Assembly (NCBI RefSeq): GCF_023652955.1
Contig: NZ_JAKLOY010000013.1
Span: 36,742 to 100,741 of the forward strand
Source of the DNA: Geomonas sp. Red32
GTDB lineage: Bacteria; Desulfobacterota; Desulfuromonadia; Geobacterales; Geobacteraceae
DNA: 64,000 nucleotides
Direction of reading: 5' to 3'
The translations under genes were made by a program, and so were the position numbers. Positions 35,123 through 42,422 of the stretch are shown piece after piece. Position 1 is the first letter of the stretch, and every line of letters starts with the position of its first letter. The notes beneath the pieces were generated by a model. That model saw only the letters and a list, made by a program, of their open reading frames with translations, was not told the DNA's origin and ran no database searches.

Positions 35123-36591
35123 CAGTCGTTGCTGTCAGGGGTGCCGGAGCCGGACGCTTCCGCGCCGCCTTCTCCGGAGGGCTGCTTTTTCTTGCGGGGC
35201 CTGCGGCGCTTCTTCTTCTCGGCGCTCTCGCCCCCCGCTTCACTGGCACCTTCGGCGGGTGCTGCCGTGTTGCCGCCTCCGCCTACACCTGCTGGAGTCT
35301 CGGCTTTGACGGTGGCATCCTTCTTCGGCTTGTCGCCGCGGCGCCCCTTGTCCCGGTCCCGGCTGCGGTCGTCACGGCCTCCACGGCCCCCTTTCCCCTT
35401 GGCCTTGTCCTCGGGGCGCGGCGGGCGCGGCTTGCTCCTCACGTAGTCGTGGACGAACATGTCGTCCTCGGCCCACTCGACCGGAATCTTCTGCTTGATG
35501 TACTCCTGGATCGGCTCGATGTAGAAGGCGCCGTCCTCGTCGGCCAGCGAGATGGCCATCCCCTCGGCCCCGGCGCGCGCGGTGCGGCCGATGCGGTGGA
35601 CGTAGTCCTCGCAGTCTTGGGGGAGGTCGTAGTTGATGACGTGGGAGACCCCTTCGATGTGGATGCCGCGGGAGGCGACGTCGGTGGCGATCATGATGGG
35701 AAGCTCTCCCGCCTTGAAATCGGCCAGGATCTTCATCCGCTTTCTCTGCTCCACGTCGCCGGAGATCACCTTGGCCGGGAAGCCGTTGGCGTTAAGGCGG
35801 TCCATGAGGAACTCGCACTCGCGCTTGGTGTTCACGAAGATCATGGTCCGCTCCATCCCCATCTTCCGCAGAAGACCGAGGAGCAGCGGGAACTTCTCCT
35901 TGCGGGAGGCGTGATAGAGAACCTGCTCGACCCGTTCGGCGGTCATCTGCTCGGGGGTGACCGAGACCTTGACCGGGACGTTCATGAACTCGTAGGCGAG
36001 CTCCATGACGCGGGCGTTGAGGGTCGCGGAGAAGAGCATGTTCTGGCGCTTGTCGTAGGCCGGGAGCCTCCTCAGGATGAAGCGGAGGTCGGAGATGAAC
36101 CCCATGTCGAACATGCGGTCCGCCTCGTCGATGACCAGCGCCTCGACCTCCTTGAGCGAATAGACCTTCTGCTTCAGGTAGTCGATCAGGCGGCCCGGGG
36201 TGCCGATCACGATGTCGGCTCCCGCCTTCAGCGCGTCGCGCTGCTTCATGTAATCGACGCCGCCGTAGATGGCCTGCATGTTGAAGCCGGTGTACTTACC
36301 GAGGAGCTGGGCGTCCTTCTCGATCTGGACCACCAGTTCGCGGGTGGGGGCGAGGATCAGCGCGCGGGGATGCCGCTCGTCGCCGGGCTTTTGCTGGCTC
36401 AGGAGCTTGGTGAAGAGGGAGATCAGGAAGGTGGCGGTCTTGCCGGTGCCGGTCTGGGCCTGGCCGGCGACGTCCTTGCCGGAGAGGGCGAGGGGAAGCG
36501 CTTTTTCCTGGATGGGGGTGCAATCGACGAATCCCGCTTCATCGATGGCCCTTAAGACCTCGGACGGGATCTGCAACTCTTTGAATTTCAT
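35122..36591 (-). CDS. DEAD-box RNA helicase (RhlE-like)
   Basis: The 489-residue ATP-dependent helicase has Q motif and motif I AQTGTGKTA, PTRELVVQ, GTPGRL, VIDEADRMFDMGF (a DEAD box), SAT, and IGRTARAG. The C-terminal 110 residues are a low-complexity K/R/D/G-rich tail that probably binds RNA. RhlE-type enzymes remodel rRNA or act in mRNA decay. It is the first gene of a pair with the WYL regulator. Confidence 0.92.
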   Translation of the reverse strand: MKFKELQIPSEVLRAIDEAGFVDCTPIQEKALPLALSGKDVAGQAQTGTGKTATFLISLFTKLLSQQKPGDERHPRALILAPTRELVVQIEKDAQLLGKYTGFNMQAIYGGVDYMKQRDALKAGADIVIGTPGRLIDYLKQKVYSLKEVEALVIDEADRMFDMGFISDLRFILRRLPAYDKRQNMLFSATLNARVMELAYEFMNVPVKVSVTPEQMTAERVEQVLYHASRKEKFPLLLGLLRKMGMERTMIFVNTKRECEFLMDRLNANGFPAKVISGDVEQRKRMKILADFKAGELPIMIATDVASRGIHIEGVSHVINYDLPQDCEDYVHRIGRTARAGAEGMAISLADEDGAFYIEPIQEYIKQKIPVEWAEDDMFVHDYVRSKPRPPRPEDKAKGKGGRGGRDDRSRDRDKGRRGDKPKKDATVKAETPAGVGGGGNTAAPAEGASEAGGESAEKKKRRRPRKKKQPSGEGGAEASGSGTPDSND

Positions 36592-36762
36592 CAGTGATAG
36601 TTGTCCTTTTTTACCTTATTTCAACAGGATAATTAATTAGCACAGTGACCGGGAAATGGCAACGGAAAGCGTGACACAGTCACAAGCCGCCCTTCCCAAG
36701 CTTTTGCTTTTTATCGGTTCCTGTGTTATGGTCGCGGGTCACAAAATTAGCAGAGGGGCACC

Positions 36763-37383
36763 ATGCAATCGTTCATTCACATTGACTCACACAATTACCT
36801 GAGACCGGAAAACCTCCCCGATCCTCCCGATTGGGCCTCGCTGTTCGGTAACGATAATCCCGTGGCGCTCGAGATCGGCTGCGGCGTGGGGGACTTCATC
36901 CTGAAGACCGCACTCGACCAGCCGGACACCAACTTCATCGCCATCGACTTCTACAACAAGGGGTGCTACAAGACCTGCCGCCGCATCGACCGCCATGAGC
37001 TCGGCAACGTGCGCGTGCTGCGCGAGGAGGCGAGGAGCTTCGTCACCGAGCGGATCCCGAAGGGGAGCCTCTCCGCGGTCTACATCAACTGCCCCGATCC
37101 CTGGCCCAAGAAGCGCCACCGGAAGCGGAGGCTCGTCAACCGCCAGTTCGTGGAATTCCTGATGGAGTACATGCAGCCGGGAGCCAATTTCTACTTCGCC
37201 ACCGACTTCGACGACTATGGCGAGGACGTCGCTGCCGCACTGCCGGAGATCCAAGGGCTCGAGAACCAGTTCGCTCCCGACCTCTTCCGCCACGATTTCC
37301 CCGGGTACCATCTCTCTAAATACATGAGGAAGTTCCTCGCGGAAGGAAAGAAGATCTACTTCGTCCATTACCGGATGAAGTAA
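36763..37383 (+). CDS. trmB: tRNA (guanine-N7-)-methyltransferase
   Basis: The 206-residue AdoMet-dependent enzyme methylates G46 of tRNA. AdoMet binding is shown by [11 protein letters not shown]. The catalytic and tRNA-binding region [20 protein letters not shown] is nearly canonical, and the C-terminal segment FHY-type ending is shortened. GAGGGGCACC provides the ribosome binding site. A good terminator follows within about 20 bases, so it is monocistronic. Confidence 0.93.
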   Translation: MQSFIHIDSHNYLRPENLPDPPDWASLFGNDNPVALEIGCGVGDFILKTALDQPDTNFIAIDFYNKGCYKTCRRIDRHELGNVRVLREEARSFVTERIPKGSLSAVYINCPDPWPKKRHRKRRLVNRQFVEFLMEYMQPGANFYFATDFDDYGEDVAAALPEIQGLENQFAPDLFRHDFPGYHLSKYMRKFLAEGKKIYFVHYRMK

Positions 37384-37402
37384 ATCGACTGACACAGACA
37401 GC

Positions 37403-37445
37403 AAAGAGCCGCCGGCTGATGAAGCCGGGGGCTCTTTTTCTTTTC
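37403..37445 (+). terminator. Intrinsic terminator of trmB
   Basis: The arms AAAGAGCCGCCGGCT and AGCCGGGGGCTCTTT form a GC-rich hairpin, followed by TTTTTCTTTTCTTT. Confidence 0.85.
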
Positions 37446-37468
37446 TTTCAAGTCCCCCTTTGAACTCG

Positions 37469-39694
37469 CTACGCGCAGCGCCGCTGGTTCTGGTACGGGA
37501 GTCCCCCCTCCACTGCCCCTGCGGACGACCTGGAGATCGACTCCCGCAGGAACTTTTCGATCTCGGCCGCGGGAAGCGGCTTGCTGAAGAAGTACCCCTG
37601 CATCTCGTCGCACCCCAACTGGTACAGGGTCCTCATCTGGTAGCTCGTCTCCACCCCCTCCGCCACCAGGTTCAGCCCGAAGCCGCGCGCGATGCCGATG
37701 ATGGCGTGGATGATCGGGGAGGATGTCTTGTCCTCGCTGATGTCGTGCACGAAGGAGCGGTCGATCTTGATGGTGTTGATCGGGAAGCGGCGCAGGTAGT
37801 TCAGCGACGAGTAGCGGGTCCCGAAATCGTCGATCGAGATCCGGATCCCCTTTTCGCGCAGCATGCGCATCTTGTCGATGATCCCCGAGACGTCGTCCAC
37901 CGGCAGGTTCTCGGTGATCTCGACCTCAAGGACATCGGCGGGGAGATTGTGCCTTGCCACGTGGGAAGAGAACCGGTCCACCACGTTGTTCTGGTTGAAT
38001 TCCTTGGGCGAAACGTTGACCGACACGCGGATGTCCCCCAGCCCGGTGCCCCGCCAGCGGTCGAGCTGACTACAGACCTCGGCCAGCACCCAATCGGTGA
38101 TCTCGCTGATGAAGCCGCTTTCTTCCGCCATGTCGATGAAGCTCGTCGGGTTGAGGAGCCCGTGAACGGGGTGCCGCCAGCGCAGCAAGGCCTCCAGCCC
38201 GACCACCCTGCTGCCGCTCACGCTGATTTGCGGTTGATAGTGCAGCTCGAACTCTGAATTCCGGATCGCCTGCCGCAGCTCGTTCTCGAGACCGATCCGC
38301 TCCTGGTAGCAGGCGTTCATGTCGGAGGTGAAGAAGGTGTAGCCGTTCTTGCCGTTCCCCTTCACCTCGTACATGGCGATGTCGGCGTGCTTCAGGAGCT
38401 GGTCCGCGCTCTCCCCGTCGCCGGGGAAGACGGCGATGCCGATACTGGCCATGGCGCAGAAGTCCTGACCCGCCACCGGAAACGGCACCTTGAGCTCCTC
38501 CATGATCTTCTCGGCAATGACCGCGGCGTCCTGCGGATGAACGAGATCCGGCAGCAGCAGGGTGAACTCGTCCCCCCCCTGGCGGGCGAGGGTATCGGTG
38601 GCCCGCAGGCATCGCTGCAGGCGCTGGGCCACCTTCTTGAGGAGCTCGTCCCCTTCGGCGTGGCCGTGGGTATCGTTCACCCGCTTGAAGCGGTCGAGAT
38701 CGAAGAACATGACGGCGGCCATCTTGCCGCTCCGTCTGGCCTGCGCCATCGCCAGCTCCAGCCGGTCCTTGAAGAGGGTCCGGTTGGGGAGCAGGGTGAG
38801 CTGGTCGTGCAGGGCCTGGAAACTGATGGTCTCCTCGGCGATCTTCCGTTCGGTGATGTCGCGCGCCACCCCGTAGGTCCCCGCGTAGGTTATCGACTGC
38901 AGGTCCCTCTTTTTCTCCCTGGTCTCGTAGATGCCGATGGCGCTCAGGATCGCCACGACGTGCTGCCTCTCGAGGTGGCGCTGGGGATCGACCTTGCACT
39001 TCAGGCGGATTTCCAGGTTGGTGGTGGCGCGGTGGTCGCGGCGGCGCTCGACGAAGGCGAAGGTGGCGAGGTGGGCGTCCTCCTCGTGGACGATGGAGGT
39101 GTAACTGCGCCCTTTCAACTCGTCGCGGGAATAGCCGAGCAGCGACTGGAAGCGCTCGTTGGTGAAGGTGAAGCAGCCGTTGGGATCGAGGGTATAGATG
39201 AGATCGGGGGCCTTCTCGACCAGGAAGCGGTGCAGGCGCTCGGATTGCTCGAGCCGGGCGGCGATCATGAAGTGGCTCCGTTCCAGGTGCCGCCGGTGCA
39301 GGGCGTTGTCGACCTTGTACGGGATGTCCTCCAACTCGGTCGGCTTGCGGACGAACTCCACCGCTCCGCCGCGCATGGCGCGGATGGCGGAATCGATGCA
39401 GTCGTTGGCGCTCACCATGATCACGCTGGTGGGGATCTTGCCCATCTTGATCCACTCCACCACCTCCAGCCCCGAGATGTCCGGGAGATTGATGTCGAGC
39501 AGGACGAGGTCGATCTCCCCGGATTTCAGGATGCCGATCGCTTCCCCGCCGCTGGCGCATTCCGATACCACGCGCCCGGCTCCCTCCAAAAGCTGTCGCA
39601 GGCTGGAGCGCATGAGCGGCTCATCGTCGACGATCAAGATGTGCTGAGGCTGCTCGATCCATTCTTTTGGCAGATTCACGTTCACATAGGCCAT
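37469..39694 (-). CDS. REC-PAS-GGDEF-EAL protein (c-di-GMP)
   Basis: The 741-residue soluble protein has a receiver domain (phosphoacceptor Asp67 in VLLDINLPD), a PAS domain (about 155-285), a GGDEF domain (signature 373-377, with I-site R364-D367 five residues before it) and an EAL domain (EAL at 501-503, DDFGTRYSSL further on). All catalytic signatures are intact, so both synthesis and hydrolysis of c-di-GMP are possible. MAYVNVNLPKEW was chosen as start because GGGGA lies upstream and the receiver begins there. It lies 105 bases downstream of the HDOD-kinase gene on the same strand, so that kinase is a likely phosphodonor, and the riboswitch upstream of the kinase may control both. Confidence 0.9.
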   Translation of the reverse strand: MAYVNVNLPKEWIEQPQHILIVDDEPLMRSSLRQLLEGAGRVVSECASGGEAIGILKSGEIDLVLLDINLPDISGLEVVEWIKMGKIPTSVIMVSANDCIDSAIRAMRGGAVEFVRKPTELEDIPYKVDNALHRRHLERSHFMIAARLEQSERLHRFLVEKAPDLIYTLDPNGCFTFTNERFQSLLGYSRDELKGRSYTSIVHEEDAHLATFAFVERRRDHRATTNLEIRLKCKVDPQRHLERQHVVAILSAIGIYETREKKRDLQSITYAGTYGVARDITERKIAEETISFQALHDQLTLLPNRTLFKDRLELAMAQARRSGKMAAVMFFDLDRFKRVNDTHGHAEGDELLKKVAQRLQRCLRATDTLARQGGDEFTLLLPDLVHPQDAAVIAEKIMEELKVPFPVAGQDFCAMASIGIAVFPGDGESADQLLKHADIAMYEVKGNGKNGYTFFTSDMNACYQERIGLENELRQAIRNSEFELHYQPQISVSGSRVVGLEALLRWRHPVHGLLNPTSFIDMAEESGFISEITDWVLAEVCSQLDRWRGTGLGDIRVSVNVSPKEFNQNNVVDRFSSHVARHNLPADVLEVEITENLPVDDVSGIIDKMRMLREKGIRISIDDFGTRYSSLNYLRRFPINTIKIDRSFVHDISEDKTSSPIIHAIIGIARGFGLNLVAEGVETSYQMRTLYQLGCDEMQGYFFSKPLPAAEIEKFLRESISRSSAGAVEGGLPYQNQRRCA

Positions 39695-39798
39695 TTTTTT
39701 AGTCCCCTGAATGTCACCCGGTTTTACCCGGGAATCCCCGCACGCAGGCGGGATATTAGGTCCTGCTCCCCCCCGGCGCTGCAGGGGGCTTTGCATCG

Positions 39799-41976
39799 TT
39801 AACTCGCTGCCGCCGCGCTTTCCATCCCCCGCGGCAACAAGATGACGAAACTGGTTCCGTTGCCGGCGTCGCTGCGGCACTTGATCAAGCCGTCGAGATC
39901 CTCCACCAGGGAGGCGACGATGGAGAGCCCGATTCCGGAGTGGCCGGGACGCTGGCGGCTGTCCAACGGCTGGAAAAGCCGCTGCATGACCTCGAGGGGG
40001 AGCCCCGGTCCCGTGTCGCTCAGGCAGATCTCGGCATAGAAGCGCCCGTTGAGAATGACGTTGTCCGAGGTCGAAATGAGCAGCCGGTCGCCGTCCGAGA
40101 GCGCGTCCGCCGCGTTGGTCCAGAGGTTGAGCAGGACCTGCTTGATGCTGTCGCGGCTGCCGGTGATCGGGAGCAGGGAAGGGGAGAGCTCCTTTTCGAC
40201 CACGATCCCCTGCGAGGCGAAGAGGGTTTCCCCGTACAAGGCCAGCATGCCGTTGATCATCCCGTTCAAGTCGACCGGCTCCGTTGCCGGCATCGGCTCG
40301 TTCAGATCGTTGAGGCGCTGGAGAATCTGCGCCACCCGGTCCACTTCCTCCCGGAGGATTTCGAGCTCCTCCCCTGCGGAGTTACCGGCGGGGAGCTTTT
40401 GGCTGACGATGGTCAGGTAGTTCTTGATGATGCCGAGCGGATTGCCGGTTTCGTGCACGATCTTGCGGGCGTGCTGCTGGTACCCGCTGTAAAGGCTTGC
40501 CGCGATCCTTTCCTCCTTGGCCCGGACCTCCCGCCATGCTTCGATGCTGACCGCTGCCTGCTGGGCGAAACGGACCATCCGGGGGAGGAATTTCTGGAGC
40601 CGGGCATGCTGCGAAAGGTTGACCCCGCAGGCCATGACGCCGACCCGGCGCTCGCGGATGCACATCGGGACGAAGAGTACACCCTCGCTTTGGAGGGCCC
40701 GCGCGACCTGCACGTCGACCAGCGAGACCGGGACCGGAAGCTCCTTGTCGAAGGTGGAACGTGGCTGCTTGCCGACCATGGCGGACGCTGCAAGGCTGCG
40801 CCCGGTATCGAGCCTGATCTGCAGATGCTGGAGAAGGGCCGGCTGTCCCGCGAAGTCGGGCGCCGATGCCACCGCCTCGTCCTGCGCGATGAAGAAGAAG
40901 GCGATCCGCCCGATGCCGAACAGGATCCGCGCCGACTCATGCACCGCCACCAGGATTTCTTCCTCCCGGCAGAGGGTGGAGAGGTTTCGCTGCAATGACT
41001 GCATGATCGCCATTTCCCGTACCCGGATCTCCACCTCGGAATAGGCACAGTCGCGATCGCGGTCGTGCTGCGGGGGCGGTTGCCGGTTTTCCGGTGGTGC
41101 GGGGAAGGGGAGGGGAGCTGCCTCCTCCCATGGGGAAACGCCGAGGGCCTCCGAGAGAACGGCGACCTGATTCCAGGCCTGTTTGCGGATGGCCAGGATC
41201 TCGGACGGCTCCAATCCCAGCATGGAAATGACGGCGGCGAGATCCTCTCCCCCGGAGAGGCCGGACCCTTCCCCGCAGCTGTCAATGACGTGGGATGACC
41301 AGACGATCTTGCTCAGCTGGTCGGCGTCCTCTATCTCGTCGTGACGCTTGTGATGAAAGAGGATGGCGTCGGAGAGAAACGACGACAGGTGCCACTGGTC
41401 TACCAGCCAGGCGCCGATAGCGGCGTGGTCGGTCCCGAAGAGAAGCTCCTCGACGTCCCGCAGCTTCGATTCCACGTTGAAATTCTGGAGCCAGCATCCG
41501 TAGCGCTCGCCAACCCCGCCCAGGAGGAGCAACTGGCCGATGTCGTGCAGGAGCCCCGCCAGATAGGCCCTCTCGCTGTCGCCGTAGTTGGTCCTGATCG
41601 CCACCGCGCGGGCCATTTCGGCTACCCGGAGCGAATGCCTCCAGATTCCCTCCACATCGATCTGTTCCTGCTCGCCGCCGTGCGCACAGCCGCTCTCAAT
41701 CGCCAGGCATTCGGCGATGGTACGGGTCAGCCGGGTGCCGAGGGTCGCCAGGCAGTCGTCGATGCCGGTGACGTCAGGGCCGCGGCGCAGGGCAGGGGAG
41801 TTTGCGGCGGTAAGAAAGCGGGCGGCCAGTGCCGGATCGCGTCCGGCCAGGGTGGCGAGATCCGTGAGCGATGCCTGGTCGTCCTCCAGCATGTCCAGAA
41901 AGCGCAGCAATACCTGCGGCATGAAGGGGAGGCGGACTGCTTCTAGGGAAGGACGTATCCAGTCGGGAATCTGCAC
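39799..41976 (-). CDS. HDOD-GAF-histidine kinase hybrid sensor
   Basis: The 725-residue protein begins with an HDOD domain (about residues 5-240, with HD in GLLHDIGQLLL), continues with a GAF domain (about 345-480), and ends with a HisKA/HATPase kinase. The phosphorylated His lies in IVHETGNPLGI, and DTGPGLP and SGIGLSIV complete the ATP lid. HDOD domains are signalling modules related to HD hydrolases. A GTG start at MQIPDWIRPSLEAV follows CAGGGG and fits the start of HDOD domains. Upstream codons in the same frame would run into the terminator U tract of the riboswitch and are unlikely. It is preceded by a c-di-GMP riboswitch and followed by a REC-GGDEF-EAL gene. Confidence 0.85.
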   Translation of the reverse strand: MQIPDWIRPSLEAVRLPFMPQVLLRFLDMLEDDQASLTDLATLAGRDPALAARFLTAANSPALRRGPDVTGIDDCLATLGTRLTRTIAECLAIESGCAHGGEQEQIDVEGIWRHSLRVAEMARAVAIRTNYGDSERAYLAGLLHDIGQLLLLGGVGERYGCWLQNFNVESKLRDVEELLFGTDHAAIGAWLVDQWHLSSFLSDAILFHHKRHDEIEDADQLSKIVWSSHVIDSCGEGSGLSGGEDLAAVISMLGLEPSEILAIRKQAWNQVAVLSEALGVSPWEEAAPLPFPAPPENRQPPPQHDRDRDCAYSEVEIRVREMAIMQSLQRNLSTLCREEEILVAVHESARILFGIGRIAFFFIAQDEAVASAPDFAGQPALLQHLQIRLDTGRSLAASAMVGKQPRSTFDKELPVPVSLVDVQVARALQSEGVLFVPMCIRERRVGVMACGVNLSQHARLQKFLPRMVRFAQQAAVSIEAWREVRAKEERIAASLYSGYQQHARKIVHETGNPLGIIKNYLTIVSQKLPAGNSAGEELEILREEVDRVAQILQRLNDLNEPMPATEPVDLNGMINGMLALYGETLFASQGIVVEKELSPSLLPITGSRDSIKQVLLNLWTNAADALSDGDRLLISTSDNVILNGRFYAEICLSDTGPGLPLEVMQRLFQPLDSRQRPGHSGIGLSIVASLVEDLDGLIKCRSDAGNGTSFVILLPRGMESAAAAS

Positions 41977-42074
41977 GAGGTACCCCTGGCTGCTGCTCCA
42001 GCGGATGCCCACCGGAAGGTTCGGTGGGGTAAAGGTTGCGTGCCGGCGTCGAAAAAGACGGATTTCCGAAAACA

Positions 42075-42110
42075 AAAAACGCCTGATTCGCGGAGCGAAT
42101 TCAGGCGTCG
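42075..42110 (-). terminator. Riboswitch expression-platform terminator
   Basis: On the reverse strand GCCTGAATTCG pairs with CGAATCAGGC, with one bulged A and a short loop, followed by GTTTTTTGTTTT. It lies between the riboswitch aptamer and the HDOD-kinase start codon, as expected for transcriptional control. Confidence 0.85.
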
Positions 42111-42149
42111 TTTTAATGTGCTATGTACGGGTGGAAGAGTGACATGACG

Positions 42150-42235
42150 GCCCCCTTTCGGCGGCCCAGCCATCCCTTGTCAGGATCTGTGACTTTGCGT
42201 CCCCGGATTGCCCCGGGTTTGCCCTTTGCTGAGAA
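42150..42235 (-). ncRNA. GEMM-I (c-di-GMP-I) riboswitch aptamer
   Basis: On the reverse strand the segments AAAGGGCAAACC, the P2-type hairpin CGGGGCAATCCG, GGGACGCAAAG, a second hairpin and GGCTGGGCCGCCGAA appear in the order of the GEMM-I consensus. The middle G of AGGGCAAACC corresponds to G20 of the Vc2 aptamer, which favours c-di-GMP over cyclic AMP-GMP (the Geobacter GEMM-Ib class has A there). The downstream terminator is the likely expression platform, controlling the HDOD-kinase gene. Confidence 0.88.
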
Positions 42236-42369
42236 TATAAACATTTCAAAAAAAATTTAATCACATCTATAGGATTAAGGGGGCAGTGTCAAGAGTTATT
42301 TATGTCACCTGTTCCGTCCAACTGTCTCAACTGCCGTCGAAATTCATCAAGCCAGCCGGTAGGACAGTC

Positions 42370-42421
42370 AAAGGCGATGGAACGCGGATGACGCGGATTG
42401 AACGGATGAACGCGGCCGGGG
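42370..42421. repeat. CGCGGATGACGCGGATT repeat copy
   Basis: The block contains ACGCGGATGACGCGGATT followed by further ACGGATGA units, closely matching the sequence near 5137-5165. It abuts the stop codon of the glutamate dehydrogenase gene. Confidence 0.6.
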
Positions 42422-42422
42422 A

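Noticed and set aside
42075..42173. Start codons of the HDOD-kinase frame upstream of 41976
   Set aside because: They lie in or near the terminator of the riboswitch and lack ribosome binding sites; GTG at 41976 has CAGGGG.
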